Assembly (NCBI RefSeq): GCF_000931445.1
Contig: NZ_CP010849.1
Location: forward strand, 7,192,001-7,256,000
Length of the DNA: 64,000 nt
Reading direction: 5' to 3'
From: Streptomyces cyaneogriseus subsp. noncyanogenus
Lineage (GTDB): Bacteria; Actinomycetota; Actinomycetes; Streptomycetales; Streptomycetaceae
Shown: one piece after another, positions 46,896 to 55,147 of the stretch
Layout of the letters: every line of letters begins with the position of its first letter
Position numbering within the stretch: position 1 is the stretch's first letter
Notes under the pieces: model-generated
What the model was told of the DNA's origin: nothing
Databases searched by the model: none
What the model saw: the letters and a program-made list of their open reading frames with translations, nothing else
Position numbers and translations under genes: made by a program

Positions 46896-47153
46896 GGTCG
46901 CCTTCCCGGAGCCGGGGCCCGCCGCGCGGACGCGGTGCCGGCCGCCTGACTTCGCCGGGGCTCCACGTCCCCGGCGCGTACTCGATCATGAGGGAGGACG
47001 TCGTCCGCACGCGGACGGTTGCCGCCGCCGGCCCGCCGCGAAGAAGCGGGCCCGCCGCACGAGCGACACGGCGGCGGGCACCGCGGGGCGCCCGACCCGG
47101 GCGGCTCGGCGCGGGCCTCTCGCCGAGGCCGGGCCGAATCCGAACGGAGGACC

Positions 47154-48179
47154 CTAGCGCGCGCGGGCCGGCCGGTGTGCGTGACCGCCGACGACCGAGG
47201 CCAGCCGCCGGTAGGAGTCCAGCAGCGCCGCACGGTCGTGGGTGCTGGTCGTGACCAGGACCTCCTGCGCGCCCGTCTCCTTCAGGACGCGCTCCAGCTC
47301 GTCGGCGACCTGTTCCTCGGTTCCGGCGATCTGCCCGGTGAGGCCGGACTCGTAGAAGCCGCGCTCCTTGTCCGTCAGGGCGAGGGACTCGACGCGCTCG
47401 GCGGGCGGCAGGGGAGGGAAGGAGCCGTGGGTGCGCGCGTACGCCATCGACCACGCCTCCGGAACCAGGATCCGCCGCGCCTCCTCGGGGGTGGCGGCGA
47501 CGGCGACGGTGCCGGAGACGACGACGTACGGCTCGCTCGCCCAGGGGGAGGGCCGGAAGAGGGCGCGGTACTGGTCGACGCCGCGGCGCAGCTTCTCCCG
47601 GTCGCGCAGGTCGCCGATGACCATCGGCAGGCCCGCGCGGGCGGCGATGGCCGCGCCCTCGCCCATGGCCAGCACGAACGGCGGGACGGTCAGCCCTTCG
47701 GCGGGGCGGGCCCGCACGCCCGTCGGGGAGGTGCCCCGGAACCAGCCGAGGAGTTCGGCCAGTTGCCCCTCGAAGTCCGCCGCGTCGCCCTTGTCGCGGC
47801 CCAGCGCCTTGCGCACCCCGTCGGTGAAGCCGACCGACCGGCCGAGCCCCATGTCGATCCGCCCCGGGAAGAGGGACTCCAGCACCCCGAACTGCTCGGC
47901 GACGACGAGGGGCCGGTGGTTGGGCAGCATCACCCCGCCGGTGCCCACGCGGATGGTCCGCGTCGCGGCGGCCACGGCGGCGGCCAGCACGGTCGGCGCC
48001 GAGCCGGCCACCCCGGGCACGCCGTGGTGCTCCGAGACCCAGAACCGGTGGTACCCGAGACCCTCCAGCTCCTGTGCCAGCCGTACGGTGTCACGCAGCG
48101 CCTCGGCGTGCGTGTGGCCCTCGCGGGTGCGGGAGCGGTCGAGGACGGAGAAGCGGGTCCGGGCGATCAGGGAGCTCAC
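47154..48179 (-). CDS. LLM class flavin-dependent oxidoreductase
   Basis: 341 aa. FSVLDRSRTREGHTHAEALRDTVRLAQELEGLGYHRFWVSEHH and VGTGGVMLPNHRPLVVAEQFGVLESLFPGRIDMGLGR are the luciferase-like barrel blocks of the MsnO8-type group using FMN. Substrate unknown. Its GTG overlaps the cobW stop (GTGA), so it is the last gene of the Zur-box operon and is made in step with the metallochaperone. Confidence 0.9.
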   Translation of the reverse strand: MSSLIARTRFSVLDRSRTREGHTHAEALRDTVRLAQELEGLGYHRFWVSEHHGVPGVAGSAPTVLAAAVAAATRTIRVGTGGVMLPNHRPLVVAEQFGVLESLFPGRIDMGLGRSVGFTDGVRKALGRDKGDAADFEGQLAELLGWFRGTSPTGVRARPAEGLTVPPFVLAMGEGAAIAARAGLPMVIGDLRDREKLRRGVDQYRALFRPSPWASEPYVVVSGTVAVAATPEEARRILVPEAWSMAYARTHGSFPPLPPAERVESLALTDKERGFYESGLTGQIAGTEEQVADELERVLKETGAQEVLVTTSTHDRAALLDSYRRLASVVGGHAHRPARAR

Positions 48180-49393
48180 ACGGGGTTCAACGCCTCAGGC
48201 GCCGCCGCATTCCCGGCGGCGCCGGCCGGCGACCGCCCCGGCGGGTGCTCGTGGTCGCAGGCGTCGTCGATGCCGTACGTGTCCCACACCGGGAACGGGT
48301 CCTCGCCGGGGGTCTCCTCGCCGGGCGCCATCAGACAGCCGGACAGCGCGGCGCGCAGCGCCCCGGGGTCCAGCCGGGTCCCGATGAACACCAGTTCCTG
48401 CGCGTGCGGGGCCTCGGCGTCGCGGGCGGCGGACGGCTCGAAGCGGGCGACCGAGCCCGCCTGCGACCACAGCCCCGTCACCCCGGCGCGGCCGGCCAGG
48501 GTGAAGAAGCCCTTGGAACGCAGCACCCTTCCGAACGCCCCGCCGTCCAGTTCCCCGGTGACGAAGGCCCACAGCCGCCCGGGGTGGAACAGCCGCGGCG
48601 AGCGGAAGACCACGGAGGAGATCCCGTACTCCTCCGTCTCCGGCACGTGGTCCCCGTTGAGCTCCCGCACCCAGCCGGGGGCCTGCTGGGCCCGCTCCAG
48701 GTCGAACAGGCCGGTGCCGAGCACCTCGCGCAGGTCCACCCGCCCGTGCACGGCCCCGACGATCCGGGCGGCCGGGTTGAGGCGGCCGAGCACCGCCCGC
48801 AGCCGTGCCGCCGCTTCCTCGCCGACCAGGTCGAGCTTGTTGAGGGCCAGGACGTCGGCGAACTCCACCTGGTCGACGAGGAGATCGCTCACGGTGCGCT
48901 CGTCGTCCTCGTACGGGGCGAGGCCGCGCTCGGCGAGGTCGTCTCCGGTCTGGAGCTCGGTCAGGAAGTTCGCCGCGTCCACGACCGTGACCATGGTGTC
49001 GAGCCGGGCGATGTCGCCGAGGGTGGCGCCGTCGTCGCGGGCGAGGGCGAAGGTGGCCGCCACGGGCATCGGCTCCGAGATGCCCGACGACTCGATGAGC
49101 AGGTGGTCGAAGCGGCCCTCGCGGGCCAGCCGCGCCACCTCCTCCAGGAGGTCGTCGCGCAAGGTGCAGCAGATGCAGCCGTTGGTCATCTCGACCAGGC
49201 GTTCCTCCGTCCGGGACAGGGCCGCCTCGCCGCCGCGCACCAGGGCGGCGTCGATGTTGATCTCGCTCATGTCGTTGACGATCACGGCGACGCGCAGCCC
49301 CTCGCGACCCGCCAGGACATGGTTGAGCAGGGTGGTCTTGCCCGCCCCGAGGAACCCGGACAGGACGGTGACGGGCAGTCGGTCGTGCGGCAC
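48176..49393 (-). CDS. CobW/COG0523-family GTPase, probable zinc chaperone
   Basis: 405 aa. SGFLGAGKTTLLNH is Walker A; NGCICCTLR is the CxCC metal site; LIESSGISEP is Walker B; ALNKLDLVG the NKxD base motif. COG0523 proteins of zinc-starvation operons pass zinc to target enzymes. Starts at GTG 49393, 3 nt after the bL32 stop, and overlaps the LLM gene. The Zur box at 49615-49629 controls the set. Confidence 0.9.
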   Translation of the reverse strand: MPHDRLPVTVLSGFLGAGKTTLLNHVLAGREGLRVAVIVNDMSEINIDAALVRGGEAALSRTEERLVEMTNGCICCTLRDDLLEEVARLAREGRFDHLLIESSGISEPMPVAATFALARDDGATLGDIARLDTMVTVVDAANFLTELQTGDDLAERGLAPYEDDERTVSDLLVDQVEFADVLALNKLDLVGEEAAARLRAVLGRLNPAARIVGAVHGRVDLREVLGTGLFDLERAQQAPGWVRELNGDHVPETEEYGISSVVFRSPRLFHPGRLWAFVTGELDGGAFGRVLRSKGFFTLAGRAGVTGLWSQAGSVARFEPSAARDAEAPHAQELVFIGTRLDPGALRAALSGCLMAPGEETPGEDPFPVWDTYGIDDACDHEHPPGRSPAGAAGNAAAPEALNPV

Positions 49394-49396
49394 CGG

Positions 49397-49567
49397 TCAG
49401 CCCCCGGGGCGCAGCAGACCGCGCTCGTACGCCTTCACCAGGTGCTGCGGCACCAGATGGCGGACGCCGTCGACGGTGACCGGCACGAGCGTGGGCGTGG
49501 CGGCCTTCCACTGGGCGCGGCGGTGACGGGTGTTGCTGCGGGACATCTTCCGCTTGGGCACTGCCAT
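49397..49567 (-). CDS. rpmF: Ribosomal protein bL32, cysteine-free paralogue
   Basis: 56 aa (MAVPKRKMSRSNTRHRRAQW at the start, ending LVKAYERGLLRPGG). The zinc-ribbon cysteines of normal bL32 are absent, as in the C-minus copies made during zinc limitation so that zinc can be released from ribosomes. AAGGAG lies 11 nt before the ATG. First gene of the operon with cobW. Confidence 0.9.
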   Translation of the reverse strand: MAVPKRKMSRSNTRHRRAQWKAATPTLVPVTVDGVRHLVPQHLVKAYERGLLRPGG

Positions 49568-49614
49568 GGGACGGGGGACTCCTTCTCGTGTCGGTGGTCG
49601 CCCCGGACGCTACA

Positions 49615-49629
49615 TGAAAATGGTTCCCA
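49615..49629. promoter_or_regulatory. Zur box
   Basis: TGAAAATGGTTCCCA resembles the Streptomyces Zur consensus TGAAAATGATTTTCA (about 12 of 15 positions). It sits 48 bp before rpmF and inside a TTGCTC-18-TAGCGT promoter on the minus strand. Confidence 0.7.
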
Positions 49630-49692
49630 TGAGCAATTGACGGGTCGTGGCGCGGGCGCGCGCGGGGCGCGCGCGACGGACGGACCGCGTCC

Positions 49693-49698
49693 TAGGGT
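49693..49698 (+). promoter_or_regulatory. Leaderless -10 of the HAD gene
   Basis: TAGGGT 7 nt before GTG 49706, the common Streptomyces leaderless arrangement. No good -35 is seen. Confidence 0.4.
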
Positions 49699-49705
49699 GG
49701 GAGGC

Positions 49706-50197
49706 GTGACCGATGGCAGAAGGACCCCGCTGGCCGTGTTCGACCTCGACAACACCCTGGCCGACACCGCGCATCGCCAGCGGTTCCTGGAGCGCAGGCC
49801 GCGCGACTGGGACGCCTTCTTCGCCGCCGCGCCCCACGATCCGCCGCTCGCCGAGGGCATCGCCCTGGCCCGGGCGAGCGCCGGGGAGTGCGAGGTCGTC
49901 TACCTGACCGGGCGACCCGAGCGCTGCCGTCGCGACACGCTCGACTGGCTGGCCGCGCACGGGCTGCCGCACGGGCGCGTGTACATGCGCCGGGACGGCG
50001 ACCGGCGCCCGGCCCGGCGCACCAAGCTGGAGATCCTGCGGCGGCTCGCCCGCACCCGGGAGATCCGCGTCCTGGTCGACGACGACGAGCTGGTCTGCGA
50101 GGACGCCGAACGGGACGGCTTCACGGTGGTACGGGCGCGCTGGGTGGCCCAGTCGGCGGAGCTGAAGGTGGCGCAGGAACGGGAGGGGCGCACCTGA
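49706..50197 (+). CDS. HAD-like phosphatase domain protein
   Basis: 163 aa. FDLDNTLADT is HAD motif I (DxDxT-type), YLTGRPE motif II, KLEILRRL the Lys of motif III and VDDDELVCEDA motif IV. Resembles polynucleotide-kinase 3'-phosphatase and 5'-nucleotidase-like domains. Substrate unknown. Divergent from rpmF over 138 bp. Confidence 0.83.
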   Translation: MTDGRRTPLAVFDLDNTLADTAHRQRFLERRPRDWDAFFAAAPHDPPLAEGIALARASAGECEVVYLTGRPERCRRDTLDWLAAHGLPHGRVYMRRDGDRRPARRTKLEILRRLARTREIRVLVDDDELVCEDAERDGFTVVRARWVAQSAELKVAQEREGRT

Positions 50198-50238
50198 GCT
50201 GAGCCGGGTCCGGCGGTCGCGGCGGTCGCGGGGTGGGC

Positions 50239-50454
50239 TCAGTCCGCGTCCTCCAGGCGGAAACCGACCTTCAGTCCGACCTGCCAGTGCGCGATCTCCC
50301 CGTCGGTGATCTGCCCGCGCACCTGCGTCACCTCGAACCAGTCCAGGTTGCGCAGGGTGCGTGAGGCGCGGGAGATGCCGTTGCGAATGGCCTGGTCGAC
50401 GCCGTCGGGCGAGGTGCCGACGATCTCCGTGACCCGGTAGGTGTGGTTCGACAT
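50239..50454 (-). CDS. Dodecin
   Basis: 71 aa. YRVTEIVGTSPDGVDQAIRNGISRASRTLRNLDWFEVTQVRGQI matches dodecins, twelve-subunit shells that bind flavin (and CoA). The Trp of the flavin stack is in DWFEV. GGAG is 8 nt before ATG 50454. May buffer flavin for the nearby LLM enzyme, though only by proximity. Confidence 0.9.
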   Translation of the reverse strand: MSNHTYRVTEIVGTSPDGVDQAIRNGISRASRTLRNLDWFEVTQVRGQITDGEIAHWQVGLKVGFRLEDAD

Positions 50455-50568
50455 GCGGGTGCTCCTCTCCGCTCGGCGGTGACCGCCGGGGCGCGTTGCC
50501 GCGTGTCACTCCACCGTGCCCCACCTCGCGGCGGAGCGCGAGACGTCGGCCTCGCCGGCCGCGGGGCC

Positions 50569-50597
50569 TTGACCTCCGTATTGGTCCATACCAAAAT
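50569..50597 (+). promoter_or_regulatory. Promoter of the sugar-binding lipoprotein with DasR-like box
   Basis: TTGACC-17-CAAAAT. TTGGTCCATACCAA (50581-50594) fills the spacer, with arms TGGT and ACCA spaced as in the DasR dre site TGGTCTAGACCA. This suggests repression by a GntR-type sugar regulator, perhaps DasR. Confidence 0.55.
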
Positions 50598-50717
50598 CCA
50601 GCACACCCGTACGAGCCTCTGCTCGTCCCCCCACGTCGGGTCTCTCTCGCCTGCCCGCCCGGACGGACCGCCCGTCCGCCCGCGGGCGGGCCTCCGCCGG
50701 ACAGAACGGGAACCCTC

Positions 50718-51983
50718 GTGAGACGTCGCCTCCTCGCCCTCGCCTGCGTGTCGGCATCCCTGCTCAGCGGCTGCGGCCTGATGCCGCAGGACGGCGGGTC
50801 CGAGCGGCGCGCCGTCACCGTGTGGCTGATGAAGGACAGCGCCTCGCAGGACTTCCTGCGGCGGTTCACCGAGGACTTCGAGCGCTCGCATCCCGGCCTG
50901 GACCTCGACATCCGCATCCAGCAGTGGACCGGCATCGGCGCGAAGGTGCAGGCCGCGCTGGAGGCGGACGGCGAGGACGGGCCCGACGTCATCGAGGTCG
51001 GCAACACCCAGGTCACCCAGTACGCGGAGGGCGGCCGGCTCCACGACCTGACGCTGGAGGCGATGCGGGACTGGGGCATCCGCGACTGGCTGCCGGGCCT
51101 GGCCGAACCGGGGCAGTGGATGTCCCAGCAGTACGGCATCCCCTGGTACGCGGCCAACCGCGTGGTCATCTACCGCAAGGACCTGTTCGCGCAGGCCGGT
51201 GTCGCCGCCCCGCCCCGCACCCGCGACGAGTGGCTCACCCTCACCGAGCGGCTCGACTCCGGCGGCAACCAGGGCATCTACCTGGCCGGGCAGGACTGGT
51301 ACACCCTTTCCGGCTTCATCTGGGACGAGGGCGGCGACCTTGCCCGGGAGCGCGGCGGCGGTGTCTGGGAGGGCGCGCTGGACACCCCGGCCGCGCTGCG
51401 GGGGATGGACTTCTACCGCAGGCTCCAGGCGCTCGGGGACGGCCCGGTCGACGCCGACGAGGAACACCCGCCGCAGGCCCGGGTCTTCGCCCGGGGGCGG
51501 GTCGCGCAGATCGTCGCCGTGCCGGGCCTGGCCCACGCCATCGTGCGCGAGAACCCGGAGCTGGAAGGCGAGCTGGGCTTCTTCCCGGTGCCCGGGAAGA
51601 CCGCGGGCGAACCCGGGGCGGTCTTCACCGGCGGCTCCGATCTGGTCGTACCGCGCAACACCGACGACCGGGACGGCGCGGTCGCCGTGGTGGAGGCGCT
51701 CACGGGCACCCGGTGGAACACCGACCTGGCCCGCACCATGAACTACGTGCCGAACAAGAAGTCGCTCGCCCAGGCCGTCGCGGGCGGGGAGGGTGTCGAG
51801 GCCATGGCGGCCGGCGCCGCCCGTGGCCGGGCCACCCCGACCACGCCCCGGTGGGGCGCGGTCGAGGCGGACAACCCCATCAAGGAGTACATGACGAAGG
51901 TGCTGACCGGCGCCGACCCGGAGACGGAGGCCCGCCGGGCCTCCCGCCGCATCACCGAACTCCTGGACCTCGGCCTGGAGTGA
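50718..51983 (+). CDS. ABC transporter solute-binding lipoprotein, sugar type
   Basis: 421 aa. VRRRLLALACVSASLLSGCG is a lipoprotein signal (LSGC lipobox). The mature part is a family-1 extracellular binding protein (TVWLMKDSASQDFLRRFTEDFERSHPGLDL, IPWYAANRVVIYRKDLF, GGSDLVVPRNTDD). It captures a sugar or oligosaccharide outside the membrane. No permease or ATPase gene adjoins it, so its partners are elsewhere. The DasR-like box hints at N-acetylglucosamine-linked control. Confidence 0.87.
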   Translation: MRRRLLALACVSASLLSGCGLMPQDGGSERRAVTVWLMKDSASQDFLRRFTEDFERSHPGLDLDIRIQQWTGIGAKVQAALEADGEDGPDVIEVGNTQVTQYAEGGRLHDLTLEAMRDWGIRDWLPGLAEPGQWMSQQYGIPWYAANRVVIYRKDLFAQAGVAAPPRTRDEWLTLTERLDSGGNQGIYLAGQDWYTLSGFIWDEGGDLARERGGGVWEGALDTPAALRGMDFYRRLQALGDGPVDADEEHPPQARVFARGRVAQIVAVPGLAHAIVRENPELEGELGFFPVPGKTAGEPGAVFTGGSDLVVPRNTDDRDGAVAVVEALTGTRWNTDLARTMNYVPNKKSLAQAVAGGEGVEAMAAGAARGRATPTTPRWGAVEADNPIKEYMTKVLTGADPETEARRASRRITELLDLGLE

Positions 51984-52005
51984 GCCCGGCGGCGGACCGG
52001 CTCCG

Positions 52006-52968
52006 TCAGCGCGCCACGCTCAGCGACAGCGCGAACCGGCCCGCGCCGTCCGTCCACCAGCGGACCGGTTCCAGGCCCGCCGCGGACAGTTCGCCCCGCA
52101 CGCCCGCCTCACGGAACTTCGCGGACACCTCCGTGCGCAGCTCCTCACCCGCGGCGAAGTCCACGGCCAGACCGAGCGCGGGGACCTTCACCGTCTGCGC
52201 GGTACGGGAGCGCAGCCGCATCTCGATCCACTCCCGCTCGGCGTCCCACAGCGCCACGTGGTCGAAGGCGGCCGGATCGAAGTCGGCGCCCAGCTCCCGG
52301 TTGATCACCGTGAGGACGTTCTTGTTGAACGCGGCCGTCACCCCCGCCGCGTCGTCGTAGGCCCGGACCAGCACGTCCTCGTCCTTGACCAGATCCGTGC
52401 CCAGCAGCAGCGCGTCGCCCGGGGAGAGCAGGGCGCGCACGGAGGCCAGGAAGGCGGCGCGTTCGGCGGGCAGCAGGTTGCCGATCGTGCCGCCGAGGAA
52501 CACCAGCAGCCGCGGCCCCGGAGTCTCCGGCAGCGTCAGCCCGGCGGTGAAGTCGGCGATCAGCGCGTGCACCTGAAGCTCCGGCCGCTCGGCGGCGAGC
52601 GCCCGCCCGGCCAGGGCCAGGGCGCTCTCGCTGACGTCGACCGGTACGTAGGCGCGCAGGCCGGTCAGGGCGTCCAGCAGATAGCGGGTCTTCTCGGAGG
52701 AGCCGGAGCCCAGCTCCACCAGGGTGCGGGCGCCGGCCGCCGCGGCGATCTCCCCGGCCCGGCCGGCGAGGATCTCGCGCTCGGCCCGCGTCGGGTAGTA
52801 CTCCGGCAGCTCGGTGATCCGCTCGAACAGCTCACTGCCGCGCGCGTCGTAGAACCACTTGGGCGGAAGCGTCTTCGGTGTACCGGTCAGGCCCTCCAGG
52901 ACGTCGGCGCGCAAGGCGGCGTCCGTGGCGTCCTCGGGCAGGGTGCGGGAGAGACGGAACGGGCTCAC
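52006..52968 (-). CDS. egtD: L-histidine N-alpha-methyltransferase EgtD
   Basis: 320 aa. LPPKWFYDARGSELFERITELPEYYPTRAEREIL and LVELGSGSSEKTRYLL are the EgtD hallmarks; the Tyr/Asn histidine pocket lies in FLGGTIGNLLPAE and FNKNVL. Makes hercynine from histidine with three SAM. GTG 52968 overlaps the egtC stop (GTGA). Last gene of egtABCD. Confidence 0.95.
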   Translation of the reverse strand: MSPFRLSRTLPEDATDAALRADVLEGLTGTPKTLPPKWFYDARGSELFERITELPEYYPTRAEREILAGRAGEIAAAAGARTLVELGSGSSEKTRYLLDALTGLRAYVPVDVSESALALAGRALAAERPELQVHALIADFTAGLTLPETPGPRLLVFLGGTIGNLLPAERAAFLASVRALLSPGDALLLGTDLVKDEDVLVRAYDDAAGVTAAFNKNVLTVINRELGADFDPAAFDHVALWDAEREWIEMRLRSRTAQTVKVPALGLAVDFAAGEELRTEVSAKFREAGVRGELSAAGLEPVRWWTDGAGRFALSLSVAR

Positions 52969-53828
52969 GTACGGGGCTCCTTCGCGGATGCGGGTGCGGG
53001 GACCGGGGCGGGTGCGGGCTCGTCCGGTGCGGACGCGGGCGCCGGTGCCGGGGCGGCGGCTTGGGGGGATCCGCCGGGCGCGGGGTCCGGCAGCGGGGTG
53101 AGCAGGACGCCGGTGCGGCCGGCCGTGAGCAGGGTCCGGTCGGGGACCTCCCGCCAGCCCGGGTCGTCGTCGTAGGGCTCGGAGGCGACGACGGTGCCGC
53201 CCCCGGGCCGGGACAGGTGCCACAGGGTGTCGCCCCAGGCGGTGGCGGCGACGGTGTCGCCGTCGGTGAGCAGCAGGTTCAGCCGGGAGGCGGGGGCCGC
53301 CGCGGCGACCGCGGCGACCGCGCCGGCCAGCGCCCGGGGCATCTCCTGGCCGCCGCGCAGCCGGTCGAGGACGAGGGCCCACACCAACGCGGAGTCGTTG
53401 CGCGCCTCAAGGGCCAGCAGCTCCCCGGGCGGCAGGGAGGCGGCGAGCGGGGCGAGCGAGTCCGGCCAGCCCGCCACGGCCCCGTTGTGGCTGAACAGCC
53501 AGGGGCCCGCGGCGAACGGCGCGGCCGCGGCCTCCGCGTCCGCGCCCGACAGGGTCGCGTCCCGCACCGCGCCGAGCAGCGCGGTCGTCCGCACCACCCG
53601 GGCCAGGTCGGCGAAGGACTGGTCCGCCCAGATCGGCCCGGCCCGGCGGTACCGCGCCGGCACCGGGTCCCCCTCGGCGTACCAGCCGACCCCGAAGCCG
53701 TCGGCGTTGACCGTCCCGTACCGCTGCCGTCGCGGTGCCCACGACTGGCGGTACAACGCGTGCGGCGGCTCCACCAGCAGCCCGCCCAGCGGCTCGGCGG
53801 GCCCGACGTAGGCGAGGTGGCGGCACAT
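52965..53828 (-). CDS. egtC: Gamma-glutamyl hercynylcysteine sulfoxide hydrolase EgtC
   Basis: 287 aa. Mature N-terminal Cys2 (MCRHLAYVG) is the class II glutaminase nucleophile; YGTVNADGFGVGWY and PWLFSHNGAVAGW are the substrate loops. Removes glutamate in ergothioneine assembly. The C-terminus is extended by about 40 Ala/Pro residues. Start overlaps the egtB stop (TGATG). Confidence 0.93.
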   Translation of the reverse strand: MCRHLAYVGPAEPLGGLLVEPPHALYRQSWAPRRQRYGTVNADGFGVGWYAEGDPVPARYRRAGPIWADQSFADLARVVRTTALLGAVRDATLSGADAEAAAAPFAAGPWLFSHNGAVAGWPDSLAPLAASLPPGELLALEARNDSALVWALVLDRLRGGQEMPRALAGAVAAVAAAAPASRLNLLLTDGDTVAATAWGDTLWHLSRPGGGTVVASEPYDDDPGWREVPDRTLLTAGRTGVLLTPLPDPAPGGSPQAAAPAPAPASAPDEPAPAPVPAPASAKEPRT

Positions 53829-55147
53829 CAGCCGGCCTCCTGGGAGCGGGCCGTGCGGAAACCGGAGAAGATCTGCCGCCGGATCGGATGGTCCCAGTTG
53901 CGGAAGGTGCCCCGGCAGGCCACCGGGTCCACGGCGAACGAGCCGCCGCGCAGCACCTTGTACTCCGGGCCGAAGAACACCTCCGAGTACTCTTTGTACG
54001 GGTACGCCCGGAAACCGGGGTACGGCAGGAAGTCGCTCGCCGTCCACTCCCACACGTCCCCGATCAGCTGCCGCACCCCGAGCGCGGACGCACCGGCCGG
54101 ATAGCTCCCGGCGGGGGCCGGCCGCAGGTGCCGCTGGCCCAGGTTGGCGTGGTCGGGCCCCGGGTCGGCGTCCCCCCACGGGTAGCGCCTCGAGCGGTCG
54201 CCGGCCGGGTCGTGGCGCGCGGCCTTCTCCCACTCGGCCTCGGTGGGCAGCCGCCGCCCGGCCCAGCGGGCGTAGGCGTCGGCCTCGTACCAGCACACGT
54301 GCATCACCGGTTCGTCGGGCGGCACCACCTCGGTGACGCCGAAGCGGCGCCGCAGCCACTGCCCGCCCTCACGGCGCCAGAACAGCGGTGCGCGGACCGA
54401 GTGCCGCCGTATGTGGTCCCAGCCCTCCGGCTGCCACCAGCGCGGGTCGTCGTAGCCGCCGTCCGCGATGAACGCCTGGTACGCGGCGTTCGTCACCGGC
54501 GTGGTGTCGATCCAGAAGGGGGGCACCTCCCGCCGGTGGGCGGGGCGCTCGTTGTCCAGCGCCCAGGGCTCGGTGGAGGTGCCCATCATGAACGGGCCGC
54601 CGGGCACCAGGACCTCGGCCGGCCCGGTGAACGGCGGCGCCGGACGGGGGTCCGGGGCGGTGAGCGCCTGCGGCCCCTTGCGGAGCTGATGGGTGATCAG
54701 CATCGTCTCATCGTGCTGCTGTTCGTGCTGGGCGATCATCCCGAAGGCGAACCCGGCCCGCGTCAGCCCTGAGGCGTCGAAGACGGCGCGCTCCAGCACG
54801 TCCAGGGCCCGGGCGCGCACCTCGGCCGCGTACCGCCGGGCCTCGGCGGGCGGCAGCAGCGGCAGTCTCGGGCGCTCGGCCCGCGGATGCTCGAAGGCGT
54901 CGTACAGGCTGTCGATCTCGGGCCGCAGCGCCTCCTGGCCGGCGACGGCCCGCAGCAGCCACTGCTCCTCCTGGTTGCCGATGTGCGCCAGGTCCCACAC
55001 CAGCGGCGACATCAGCGGCGAGTGCTGGGCGGTCAGGTCCGGGTCGTCCACACAGCCGGTCAGCAGCGTGGTGCGGTCCCGCGCGGTGACCAGGGTGGCC
55101 AGCGCGCGCTCACGGAGGGCTTCGGTGCCGAGGTCGGCGTCGTTCAT
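53828..55147 (-). CDS. egtB: Iron-dependent sulfoxide synthase EgtB
   Basis: 439 aa. A DinB-like half (DLAHIGNQE, then QHEQQHDET giving the HxxxHxE iron ligands) and a C-terminal formylglycine-enzyme fold (LRGGSFAVDP, WEWTASDFLPYPGF). Joins hercynine to gamma-glutamylcysteine with O2. ATG overlaps the egtA stop (ATGA). Confidence 0.95.
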   Translation of the reverse strand: MNDADLGTEALRERALATLVTARDRTTLLTGCVDDPDLTAQHSPLMSPLVWDLAHIGNQEEQWLLRAVAGQEALRPEIDSLYDAFEHPRAERPRLPLLPPAEARRYAAEVRARALDVLERAVFDASGLTRAGFAFGMIAQHEQQHDETMLITHQLRKGPQALTAPDPRPAPPFTGPAEVLVPGGPFMMGTSTEPWALDNERPAHRREVPPFWIDTTPVTNAAYQAFIADGGYDDPRWWQPEGWDHIRRHSVRAPLFWRREGGQWLRRRFGVTEVVPPDEPVMHVCWYEADAYARWAGRRLPTEAEWEKAARHDPAGDRSRRYPWGDADPGPDHANLGQRHLRPAPAGSYPAGASALGVRQLIGDVWEWTASDFLPYPGFRAYPYKEYSEVFFGPEYKVLRGGSFAVDPVACRGTFRNWDHPIRRQIFSGFRTARSQEAG

